NCBI GenBank assembly: GCA_027579435.1
Contig: JANBPK010000847.1
Coordinates: 141,012 to 205,011 of the forward strand
DNA length: 64,000 nucleotides
DNA from: Candolleomyces eurysporus
Taxonomy: Eukaryota > Basidiomycota > Agaricomycetes > Agaricales > Psathyrellaceae
Direction of reading: 5' to 3'
A program made the translations under genes and the position numbers. Numbering within the stretch: the stretch's first letter is position 1; the number at the start of each line of letters is the position of its first letter. The notes beneath the pieces were generated by a model that had not been told where the DNA came from, did no database searches, and saw only the letters and a list, made by a program, of their open reading frames with translations. Shown one piece after another: positions 22,649 to 32,738 of this stretch.

Positions 22649-24065
22649 TCACAGTCCCTTGAGTCGCTGGTATGCCGACTTGAGCAGATGCGCTCCTTTA
22701 GACTCCTGACCGACCTTCCCCTGAGTTTCCGCCAGGTCTTTGGAAATGAAAGAAGCGTCTACTCCTCCCATTTGTTGCGACACATCTGGCACCTCGACGT
22801 TAGGCTCGGCGGCGTTTGACGCGGGCGTAATAGGCCCTTTACTCCCATCTGAGTCGGTGCCGCTGCCGATAGACCCTGAAGGAGGAGCTGAAGACCGGGT
22901 CGGGGGAGCAGGCGGGGTAAGGAAGTCGTCCTTGGGGTGCGACCGAAACACCGGTTCACCGTCGTGCATAGTCGGCGAAGGCTCGATGTCCAAGCTGATG
23001 CCGTCTCCATAATGATACTGTTCGGAGTCGAGCGAAGAGTAGGAGGTATCGTCCGAGCCATTGGGGCTGCAAGGAGCCGTCACCGCCCCACGTTTGTCGC
23101 CTTCAGTCGCAGTCTTGTCCTGGACTTCATAGAATGTGTCGAGAGCAACTATGTATTGACGCAATTCGGGTATGGAGATGCGCGTGACGGCAGGGAAGCG
23201 AAAAACTTGCTGCAAAAGATAGTTGATCTGACGAGAAATCGGGAGAACTTCTTTCAAGAAGTTCCTGTTCTTGGAGAAGGCAGTGAAGCAAGCATCATCA
23301 TGAGTCGCTAGCCGCCACGGATTCCTGCCAGTTATCAGGTTGATGAGAACGACGCCGAGTGCCCAAATGTCATTGTGGCGGTTCGAATAGCCCTTATCTT
23401 CGCCTGTTGCGGGAGGACCGATGCACTCTAGACACGAGAAGGTCAGCATGGATCCATGAGTCCGCATGATAGAATAGCTCACCTGGGCTCATGTAGAACG
23501 CACTACCGCAGCCATAGTCCTTGGAATGGGGCCGCGAGGTAGAGAGCCCAAAATCTCCTAGGTAGATGGTCGTCCCGTCTTCCGAAAGCATGATATTCTC
23601 CGGCTTGACGTCACGATGAAACACCCCCATGTCGTGACAGTGTTGCATAGCGTTCAAGATCTGGATGAAGATGGCCTTTATTTTCTGAGGCTGGTTGTCA
23701 TAGACGCGCTTTTCTGTGATAGCACTGAACAAGTCGCCTCCGGAGTAGAGACCCATCACAACAAAGACGTAGTGGTGGTCGTGGAAGCATTCGTAAAAGG
23801 TGACGATGTTCGGGTGGCCTGAGACATGGCGGTGAATGGAGATTTCGCGCTGCTGAAGGCGCTCCTTGTCGGAGCCGCTGGGGTGTTTCAAGAGGCATTT
23901 GATAGCGTAGTATCGCGTCTTTTCGGACGTCGCAGTGGTATCCAGAGCTCGGTAGACCTTTCCGTAGGCGCCAGCCCCTAGCTTTTCCAGAAGACGATAT
24001 TGGCCATTCTTCAGGGTCCAACCTGAGAAGTCGGGCATGATGTCTGTCGCAGAGATCCGAGGCAT
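22649..24065 (-). CDS. Ser/Thr protein kinase, Ran1/Pat1/Sks1/Vhs1 type
   Basis: Two exons (24065-23483 and 23427-22649) give 453 residues. All kinase signatures are intact: the glycine loop LGAGAYGKVYRAL, YYAIKCL, HRDVKPENIML, LGDFGLSTS and the activation segment GCGSAFYMSPE. The C-lobe segments NDIWALGVVLINLITGRNPW and VLPISRQINYLLQQVF are typical of the Ran1/Sks1/Vhs1 group of fungal kinases, linked to nutrient response and to meiosis control in S. pombe. The C-terminal ~170 residues are an acidic, Ser/Pro-rich tail. An internal Met (MPDFSGW, residue 10) is an alternative start. The kinase is divergent from the sugar-alcohol dehydrogenase to its right. Confidence 0.9.
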
Positions 24066-24459
24066 AGTTCGACACAGGAAGGCAGACAGTAGCGGGAGCT
24101 CAGAAGTTGCAGTGGTGGAGGGGGAGGCAGAAAGGTTTCCAAAGGCGGTCTAGGACTGAGCTCAAGATAAGAGGTTGGGTTGCAGGCTGGGCCGGTCGCC
24201 GACTAGAGCAGGCCTGCCCAGCAGGCCTGAGGGGCAGCGGCAGTGATCATGGCCGTCGAAGACTAAGCGACGTGTTGTTGGACTGTGTTTGCGCGTCCGA
24301 GTCCAATGATCTTCATTTGGGCCCCAATGAGGTTGCTTTCCGACAACTCTCCGAGAAATGGGATACGGTCCGACTCTTGCTCATGGGTTAAATGTCTGAC
24401 CCGACCTGAATCCCCCACATCGCTCTTTCCTTCTGCTTTGTCCCAGCTCTGCTATCAGC
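24066..24459. promoter_or_regulatory. Divergent promoter, kinase/xylitol dehydrogenase
   Basis: A 394-base shared upstream region. The 9-mer GCAGGCCTG occurs twice, at 24208-24216 and 24221-24229, each containing the palindrome CAGGCCTG. The factor that would bind is unknown. Confidence 0.4.
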
Positions 24460-26179
24460 ATGTGCAACAGCCACGACAATCCCTCTTTCGTTCTCCGAGG
24501 AATCGACGATGTCGTTTTTGAGGAGCGACCTATCCCTGAGGGTCCGTATTTTCATTCATGTTATCTCAGGGGTTGGACGCTGACCGAGCCATCTCTGCGG
24601 ACAGTTTCGGGTGACGAGGTCCTCGTGAATGTCAAGAAAACAGGCAAGTGACTACCTGTATATATCAGATCCAATATCCCTAATCGCAAGTTGTTCAGGC
24701 ATTTGTGGATCAGACGTACATCCTCTCTCCCTGTCTGCGAGATTTTAATCTGATCCGGCACCAGGTTCACTACTTGGTGGAGGGTCGAATCGGTGACTTC
24801 GTCGTGAAAAGTCCAATGGTATATTTTTTCATCTCAATTCAATGTCCGTCCACTAATTTACTTCCAGGTCCTTGGTCATGAATCCAGTGGAATTATTACC
24901 AAAGGTGCGCAGATCTAGAAACCGTACTTAAAATCGTGCTTCTGACAATCTCCTAGTTGGCCCCAAGGTGAAACACCTGAAAGTGGGCGACAGAGTCGCT
25001 ATGGAACCAGGAGCTACTTGCCGTAAGTATCTTCATCTTCCTCGCCCCTGCCACTCCGTCCTTATACCTTAATTTCAGGCGCTTGCGATTCCTGTAAGCT
25101 AGGCCGTTACGAGGTCAGCAAAAATTCGAACCCAGTATGTGTTATTTAGCTGACCCCCGAAACTACAGCTCTGCCCAGATATCGTGTTCGCCGCGACTCC
25201 GCCATACGATGGTACCCTTGCCCGGTACTATCGCCTTCCTGCTGATTTGGCATATCCTCTACCTGAAAACGTCACACTTGAGGATGGAGCCATGGTAAGG
25301 GTGCACGTCTCTTTGAGCTAGGCCATCTTTACCGATTTTGCGTCTCAGATGGAACCACTGTCCGTTGGAGTCCACTCTGTCTCCAACCTCGGTGGGCTGA
25401 GGGCCAACCAATCTATCGCAATTTTCGGATGCGGACCCGTTGGTTTGCTTTGCATGGCAGTCGCCAAAGCAATTGGGGCCTCTCGCATTATTGCCGTGGA
25501 CATTGTGCCTTCTCGTCTGGAGTTTGCGAAAACCTATGCCGCGACCGATGTGCATCTTCCTCCCAAGCCCCTCGAGGGAGAGAGCCGGATGGACTACAGC
25601 AGAAGGAACGCCGAGACGATGAAGAAGGATCTGGGCATCACTGAGCGAGGACCTCAAGCCATTGACCTGGTTATCGATGCCAGTGGCGCGGAAGTCTCTA
25701 TCCAAACCGGACTTTTCATCGCCAAGGCTGGTGGGACATTTGTTCAGGTACGTCGGCCGGAACTTTCATTCGACATTTGGACTCACACATCTTATCAGGT
25801 TGGCATGGGCAATCCCAATGTCACGATTGATATCGGCGCTGTCATCACCAAAGAACTCCAGTTCAAGGGTTCCTTCAGATATGGTGTATGTAAACTCCCA
25901 GCTCTTTCTATTTGCTTTCACCTGACGGATCTTTGGATTTGCCCTAGCCCGGAGATTATCCTTTGGCAATTAGCTTGGTCGCAGCTGGCAAGGTGGATTT
26001 GAAGCCTCTTGTCACTCACCGGTATGTGCTTCTTCGGGTTCTTCACGACAATAATCTAATTCCAAATCAGCTTCAAATTCGATGATGCCCTTGTCGCCTT
26101 CAAGGCTACCAAGGCAGGCAAGAGCGAGGATGGCAAGGGTGTTATCAAGGCGATCATCTCCGGACCTGGTGAGGAGTGA
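24460..26179 (+). CDS. NAD-dependent xylitol dehydrogenase (zinc MDR family)
   Basis: Twelve exons (24460-24541, 24605-24643, 24699-24715, 24765-24818, 24868-24904, 24957-25022, 25079-25113, 25169-25294, 25349-25747, 25799-25885, 25948-26021, 26071-26179) add to 374 residues. TGICGSDVHYL and GHESSG hold the catalytic zinc ligands, and TCRACDSCKLGRYELC the structural zinc cysteines. GCGPVGLLCMAVAKAIGAS is the nucleotide-binding loop. The acidic residue in VDIVPSRLEF fits NAD rather than NADP. TPPYDGTLARYYRLPADLA matches xylitol dehydrogenases, which oxidise xylitol to xylulose in pentose catabolism; sorbitol or arabinitol dehydrogenase is the main alternative. Intron 2 (24644-24698) starts with GC, not GT, and no GT donor preserves the conserved frame. 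Confidence 0.92.
24644..24698 (+). other. GC-AG intron in xylitol dehydrogenase
   Basis: ACAG|GCAAGT donor and TTCAG acceptor, 55 bases; needed for the TGICGSDV junction. Confidence 0.85.
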
Positions 26180-26401
26180 TTCTGAAGCAACATAAAGTTC
26201 TGCAACTGTTCTGGCTATATAGCTATCATTATTAAGTGTAAAGTATAAGAAGGGAATATAGAAGTGTTTTATGTGTGGCCTCGCAAACTAAGCTTTTCAT
26301 GACTCGTTTCAAGCTGAAGGAGTTAGTGGCGCCGGCCCGTTCATCATGACAATCCCTCGTGAACTAATTAGGTCTCTCATCCTTCTCTTCCAATCACTTC
26401 C

Positions 26402-27782
26402 ATGGTTTTCCGGACGCGAAACTGCTTCTACTTGAGAATCTCGGAGAAGACGATTCTGCCGCTCTATGTCAGTCTATTGTTTTCAAATTTAAATGGACGT
26501 CTATCCGGCACCTTACATATATCACCCTGTGTCCAGCTTTACCTCGATGAAAGGCATTTAGATTGGATGTCGGACATCGTTTTGCAACACGTCTTGTCCG
26601 ACCTTCGACCACGGTCTGCCATTCACCACATCTTGGTCCCAGGATGAATAACGACGTGACTTTCGCTTTCAAGCATCCTCCCAAAGCTGCAAGCAGAGTC
26701 AGACTTGTTCAGCAGCTCTTCAGGCTCTTCAGCAAAGAAGACGCCCACGTCTACAGTGGATACACATAGGGGAGGTATGCCACATCCCCTAGCGCTTTGT
26801 ATGATGCTCGTTGCTCATCTCGGAATCAACGAGACACGTACCAGTTTTGTTACTTCATCAGGAACGTCGAACCTCATTCTGTGGTAGTCAAGGTGAGCTT
26901 CAAACACGAAGCTGTAAACACGGTGCTGATGAAGATATATGTACTTAGACGAGAAGATTCGTCGCGGCACCTCCTCGTCAAGGACCAGCACCTAAACCAC
27001 CTAAGAAATCTCGAGGGGCGAAGCGCAAGGCTCCCGCTGCTCCTGCCCCACGAAAAAAAACGATGGAAGAAAAAGCAAGGCAGTGGGTCTAGGATGAATG
27101 ATGAAATTTCAAGTGACAGTGACGATATCTACGTGTCTGGTGAGAAGTTACGCGTGTTTCCAGTGAATAACATTTGGCTGAAGGATGGCGGCCTTTTAGA
27201 CAGCGATGAGGACGTTGAGATGGAAGACGAAATAGAAGTGGATTCAGATGTTCCAGAGAGTGGAAGGTAGGCTTCGCCATGCCAATCCGTTACCTGACTT
27301 CTCAACCAGAACCAGGGATGGTTTCGGACTCGAAGTCGAAGAAGAAGAGGAAAAGCCCAAGCCTTTGCTACAGCTCGGTTATCAGGGCTTTGGAATCCAC
27401 GGAAAGTCCATTTGCGTGGTAGTGGAGCCATGGCCCGCCCTACCAAAAGCAAGCAAACCAGGGACAGTGAATGAATTGGGCGGGTTGCGGCCCCCACTGG
27501 CAGAAAGCTCACGCCTTTCTGTGCCCCCTCGAGCAAGGGTGACTCGAGCGGAGACACCATTGTTTCTCCCAGATGATTCCGAGCAACCTGAACTCGAAAC
27601 CGCCGGTCTCTATACCATCGATGACGATGGGAGTGAGGATGAGGATCCATTCAACAATATGATGATGTTCAGTCAAGCTCTGAGGAACGCAGGCGACAAT
27701 CGCCCTGGGGCAGCAGCAGACGACGAAGACATAGACGCAGCAGTTTTTTTGGGGGGATGCAGATGAAATACGGGAGTTGTGA
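26402..27782 (+). CDS. Unrecognised acidic nuclear-type protein with several frame breaks
   Basis: Segments that splice together well are ISEKTILPLY, LYLDERHLDWMSDIVLQHVL, SDLRPRILPKLQAES, HRGDTYQFCYFIRNVEPHSV and VVKTRRFVAAPPRQ. A Lys/Pro-rich basic stretch, an acidic run (27190-27250), LLQLGYQGFGIHGKSICVVV and a final acidic tail follow. The frame changes at an A8 run (27053-27060) and a T7-G6 run (27744-27756). One base fewer in each run keeps a continuous protein ending DADEIREL at 27782. An upstream alternative start at 26346 (MTIPRELIRSLILLFQSLPW) would need a further shift at a TTTT. I know no family with these blocks. The basic/acidic composition suggests a chromatin or DNA-repair protein, but that is a guess. 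Confidence 0.5.
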
Positions 27783-27817
27783 GTAGTGTAATTAGAGGTA
27801 CATCGTACGAATGTAGT

Positions 27818-30353
27818 TTATGCCCTGCCTATTTCCTTGAGGATCTCCAGCTTTCTAGATTCTGAGACCTCCTTGAATCCGTCAACAGCCATTTCAAATG
27901 TTCCGTGACCCTCTGCTATCGCTCGCAACCGGTTGGAGTAGTCAAACATCTGTCGGAGAGGAGCAGAAGCGTGAATGACGTGTTTCATAGACGTCTGCGA
28001 CCCAGTCCTTTGGTGGCCTCCGGAGGGTGAAATCCATTGCGGTGGGACGTAGACCCCTTGCTCAGAAAATGCTGATGCCTCCGATCCGTCGAAGCTGGAC
28101 GACTCCTCTCCCATCTCCAAAAGCTCTCCTCCATGCTCGGTCAGGTCGTTGACGACGTTCCCAAAGCTCTTCTCCGGGACAGAGATTTTGACGTGCATAT
28201 ACGGCTCCAGGATGGGACCCATCCCTGCACTTCTTATGCGCGATCGCAATACTGCAACCGTAGCTGAGTTCAAGTTGGCGATTGAGATCGGAATATCCTT
28301 GGGAAGCTCGTTGACGCGTACGTAGACCTTGCTGAAGGGCAAGCTGGAATNGGGGGGAATTGGACAAGGCGGTAGCTACACCGTCTGCAACCGCAGCAAG
28401 ACGGGAGGTAGACACGGACTCGGGGGAGGGAAGAGGTTTCCCGTTTGGTCCTATAACCAAATTTCCATCCCAAACAGGGTCTCCGACTTCCTCCTCCGTC
28501 ATGGGTCGAATTTCGAGAGGGATGGTCATGGAAACATGCTTTCCAGCGACTTCGGAGGACCATGTATTCCAGTTTGGCTCGGGCTCCCCCTCTCCTAGGC
28601 CTTCACGATAGCTGACTCTGCGCTGGCCAAACTCGAAATTGACGTTCCATTCGCTCCGAAGCTTGTTTTCCACAATTTCCAGATGAAGGGTGCCGAGACC
28701 ATGAACCAGGATCTGTCCTTCCTGCACATCGATCCGAACCGAGGGATCCGTTCGGGTCAATGAATCCAGCGCAGCTTGTACTGGTTCTAGATCTGAATGC
28801 GAGTGGGGAATGACAGATGTGGAGACAACGGCAGGGGGAGGTGTGATGTCACGAAGAGCAGTGCGTTGTTCGTTTTTCCCGCCCAAGGACACGAGCGTGT
28901 CGCCCGTCCTTGTGTATTTTAGACCGAGGACGACGCCAACGGAGCCAGAAGGCAGTTCATCGACCTCTTGAGCTTCGGAAGCATAGAGCAAGAGGAGCTT
29001 TGACACCTTCTCGCGCTGATTTCGACTCGCGTTAAACAAGGTGCTCTGTTTGGTGAGCTTCCCTGTTATAATGACGGTCAGTAGAAAGTGAGAAACGTAG
29101 AAGGATCAGTCTAACCTGAGTATACTCGGACAAATGTCATCCACCCGCGCTTCGGATCCCATGTCACTTTCCAAGCTAGGAGCTGCGTTGGAGGATTCCT
29201 CTCTTTGACATCGACCGGGAATACGTCCAATGGGCTTGGGAACAATTCGCCCACGTAGTCCATGAGAACCTCCGTCCCAACATGCTTGAGAGCAGACCCA
29301 CAAACCACAGGCAGTATTTCATTTGTTGTGGTCGCATTGCGAAGATGGGGAAGGATTCGGCTAGGCTCTATCGCGAGATATGCAGAGGGCGAGGACGGGA
29401 GCTCGAGCAAGTATTCCATCAGCTCTTCAGAGAGCATGGAGAGATTCTCGATTAACTGAGTTCTCGCGAGGGGCAAGTGAGGGACGAGGGGATGGTCGGC
29501 GGGGAAAAGTGGGAACGCGTTCAGTTCTTCCACTGTAGTGGGGAGTGGATGTCTCGTAACCTGGCCTTCTTCATCCCATTTCCAAACGTTCCATTTGACG
29601 AGGTCGACCAATCCACTAATTCCTGGCTCTCCACGAGCGTATAGCCGGGGATCAAAGGACGATACTGGCAGTGTTAGGACGGTGGGTCGCGGATGAAAGC
29701 GATGGGCCAAGAGCGAGAGCAACGAATTCGCTAAGGAAGCTCCGGGACGGTCCAGCTTGTTGACAAACATCATGCGGGTTTTGACTTCATACCTACAGGA
29801 AAATAAGATTAATGTTAAGGTATGACCATGGTTAGCTTACCTGAGAGACGCACCTATCCAGTTGTTGCCAAACTCCCTTGGTTTGAGCTTCCACCCCTTC
29901 AACGGCGTCCAATAAAACGACAGCACCATCTATAACGCGACTAGCGCTTTCAACTTCCATGCCAAAGTCCGCGTGTCCAGGAGTGTCGATCAGGTTGAAA
30001 GTCCAATCCTTCCATTTCACAGGTATGCTGGCAGATTGCACAGTAATACCTCGTTCTCGCTCTACCGGAAGAAAATCTGTTGTCGTGCTTCCTGTATCAA
30101 CGGAGCCCGAGCAAGCCAAGTAGGACGACGTGTATAGCACTGATTCTGTGAGCGTCGTCTTCCCGGAATCTGTGGTATTTGTGTTGAGTTCACCGTGACC
30201 AAGCGGACATATTTTACGCTTCTACTGACCTATGTGGGCAACAAGTGCCATATTTCGGAGTTTTGAGGCATCATTCTCGACAACGGTGCTGTATGCACGT
30301 CGTTCCAAGAGCCTGAAGGGCAAGCGGCAGTGACGGCAAACCGACCGCAACAT
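27818..30353 (-). CDS. MEF2: Mitochondrial elongation factor G2 (ribosome recycling GTPase)
   Basis: A spliced minus-strand gene from ATG at 30353 to TAA at 27818. The N-terminus [19 protein letters not shown] with a following AYST is a mitochondrial presequence. G-domain motifs are in order: [51 protein letters not shown] and CGSALKHVG. Later blocks are [20 protein letters not shown] and the C-terminal [20 protein letters not shown]. The overall order matches EF-G2/Mef2, which with mRRF recycles mitochondrial ribosomes, rather than translocase EF-G1. The N at 28351 lies in a C run; reading across without it keeps the frame. The gene is divergent from STE14, with 167 bases between the starts. 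Confidence 0.93.
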
Positions 30354-30520
30354 AGACTGACTTTCCGTTCCGTTGAAGGTCAAAGCAGGAACAGTTTTGG
30401 TTGACGTCAGGATGCTTAGTCATCAATACATTGGGACCAACAGAAGTAAATACCGAGTTTATTGTCTACAGGCTGGTCATTGTGTCACAGTAACGATGTA
30501 TCCTCTCTTCCAGAGCCACC

Positions 30521-31533
30521 ATGTCCATCCCTGAGGATGGTATCGAACAGCGCATCAAGCAGCGCGAAGCCCTGGGTCACAACGGTATCGAAACCATACC
30601 TATTGCTACAGCCCTCCCCCATGGAAACATTCCAAACACACCGCTAGCCTCATCTTTCATTGCCTTTTCACTAGGCTCAGTATTCACCCTCGGGTCCTTG
30701 CTCTTTCTTTCCGGGGGCATTCCTGGGTCTTTTTGGCTGACCTATCGATTGGGCTTCTTTGTCGCTACATGGGCCCTCTTTCACTACTTAGAATTTGCCG
30801 TCACTGCTGGGTGGAATAGAGAAAAGTGCAGTATAGATTGTGAGTGTCACCACCTTCAACGATTGGTTGGGCCCAATGTTAACCCGAACCCAGCCTATCT
30901 TCTCGACAATGGTGCAATGTACCACGTTGCGAACGGTATTGCCTTGACAGAGTATATCGTCACCACTCTCTGGAAGCCAGAGGTCAAGTCATTCCCCCAT
31001 GTCTCTGAGATAGGCAAGTCTTCCTTTAACTTCAGTGTTATGTAGCCTTTCTGAACAATCGATCCGCTCTTGCCCAGGCATGATTATGATCGTTCTAGGC
31101 CAGACTCTGCGTTCCCTGGCAATGATCCACGCGTCGACCAACTTCTCCCATGCGGTCGCGTTTGGCAAACGCCGGGGCCACGTTCTTGTCACGAATGGCG
31201 TCTATTCGTACGTCCCGGTCCCCTTGTTTCTTCTAGCACGTGTACTCATGAAAATTGCAGGTGGTTCAGACACCCTTCGTATGCAGGGTTTTATTACTGG
31301 GCGCTTGGAACGCAACTTCTGCTCCAGAACCCATTGACCTTTGCAGTGTTCTTGGTTCTTTTATGGAGATTCTTCTATTATCGAACTCGAGGTTAGTCCT
31401 GCGTGATTTGGTCAAGATGACAGCTTGCTGACCCGAACTTTTAGCTGAGGAGTCTGCTCTCATCCGATTCTTTGGAGATGAGTACCGTCAGTATCGAGCT
31501 AGAACGTGGACGTGGATACCATTCGTTCCTTAA
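30521..31533 (+). CDS. STE14: Protein-S-isoprenylcysteine O-methyltransferase (Ste14/ICMT)
   Basis: Start at 30521 (CACC ATG TCC). The N-terminal half has hydrophobic membrane segments (FIAFSLGSVFTLGSLLFL, FWLTYRLGFFVATWALFHYL) and the ICMT-specific NGAMYHVANGIALTEY. The C-terminal catalytic part has GQTLRSLAMIHASTNFSH, NGVYSWFRHPSYAGFYYW and EESALIRFFGDEYRQY, the RHPSY and E..L...F..EY motifs that bind S-adenosylmethionine and close the active site. The enzyme methylates the farnesylated cysteine of Ras and of mating pheromones in the ER membrane. The second coding intron (31014-31077) starts GCAAGT, a GC-AG intron. No GT alternative keeps the SEIGMIMI junction. Confidence 0.94.
31014..31077 (+). 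other. GC-AG intron in STE14
   Basis: ATAG|GCAAGT donor and CCCAG acceptor, 64 bases; needed for the SEIGMIMI junction. Confidence 0.75.
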
Positions 31534-31623
31534 GTGCAGAAGCGGTTGTCGTGAATCCCATCTCTAATTAAGGCTAATACGACCTAATGGAACTACGGTA
31601 CTTTATTGCTTGAATGTAGTATT

Positions 31624-32590
31624 TCAGTCGCATACATCACGATCCGAAGAAATACGTTCGAGGTACGCCGACCAGCCTTCGGTCATATACCGCTCAGCAC
31701 GAGCCGCAATTACATCGACAGCATTCAAATCTTTGCCATAAATCCCTCTTCCAACAATAATTACGTCGCATCCTGACCCTAAAACGACCTGACGAGGGGT
31801 CCGGTATTGTTGGCCCATTGCGTCCCCTTTCTCATCCAGCCCCACTCCAGGAGTCAGGATCAGGAAATCCTCGTTCGAGGTGTCATCCTCTTGCAGAGCA
31901 CCAACACCATCCATTCGGCGCTGAGCAATGAATCCGATGACAAAATCTTTGTTTTTACGCGCCATTTGCACCGCTTCCTCGGTGTAAAGACCCTTGGCCA
32001 GCGTCCCCGCCGTGCTCATCTCAGCAAGCAGTAGCAACCCTCTTTGCAGGGGCATCCCAACAGATGCCAGCCCTTGCACGACAGATGGTCCTGGAACAGG
32101 GTGTGCGTTTGTGATGTGCGACCATTTCGCGATTTTGTGAACTCCTGCGGAGTACTGCATAGCGACAGTGTTTCCTACATGGATTCAATGTTCAAAACGG
32201 GAGAAACGAAAGAATTAAGTGTGGCAGGATGTACCAATGTCTGCGAATTTTCTGTCCTCGAAGATGAGGAAGTCGTGTTTCTTGCTTAGACTTTCCAGTC
32301 GCTCGATCACAGAGTCGTTGAAATCCTCCAGAATGTCGACGTGGGTCTTCAAAATCAAACAGTCAAAATCACGATACTGGTGACATGAATGTGATAATTG
32401 CCTTGACTAGACAGGTATATGGTCCCACAGCGTCGATGATAGCGAGGAAGTCGGCGGATTTGACTGTGTCGACGCTAACACAGAGATTGGTCTTCTTGCG
32501 CTCCATAGTCTCCAGCAGCAATTTAGCTGCTGGGTTGGTGTGAGCTTTGGAGCGCTCTGCGTAGCTTCGCTTGTGTGCTGCAGATGCCAT
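31624..32590 (-). CDS. URA3: Orotidine 5'-phosphate decarboxylase
   Basis: ATG at 32590 ([17 protein letters not shown]) to TGA at 31624. Three exons carry the full OMP decarboxylase core: [56 protein letters not shown] (catalytic Lys/Asp set), [16 protein letters not shown] and [20 protein letters not shown], then IIVGRGIYG. The enzyme makes UMP, the last step of de novo pyrimidine synthesis, in the cytosol. The first intron (32347-32401) has a GC donor after CTAGTCAAG, and the VKTHVD junction is too conserved to place the donor elsewhere. It shares a 148-base divergent promoter with PUS7. Confidence 0.97.
32347..32401 (-). other. GC-AG intron in URA3
   Basis: TCAAG|GCAATT donor and TGAAG acceptor, 55 bases; needed for the VKTHVD junction. 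Confidence 0.85.
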
Positions 32591-32738
32591 CGTGAAGGGG
32601 TGCGGACACGGACGGATTGAAAGCCTCTGAAATTTGAATATAAAGTGGGTGGGCAATATTGATCGCCAATCCAAACGTGTGATTAGATCTCGGTCCCAAA
32701 TTTGCCACAAACAGTTCAAGTCGTTCCCTTCTACCACC

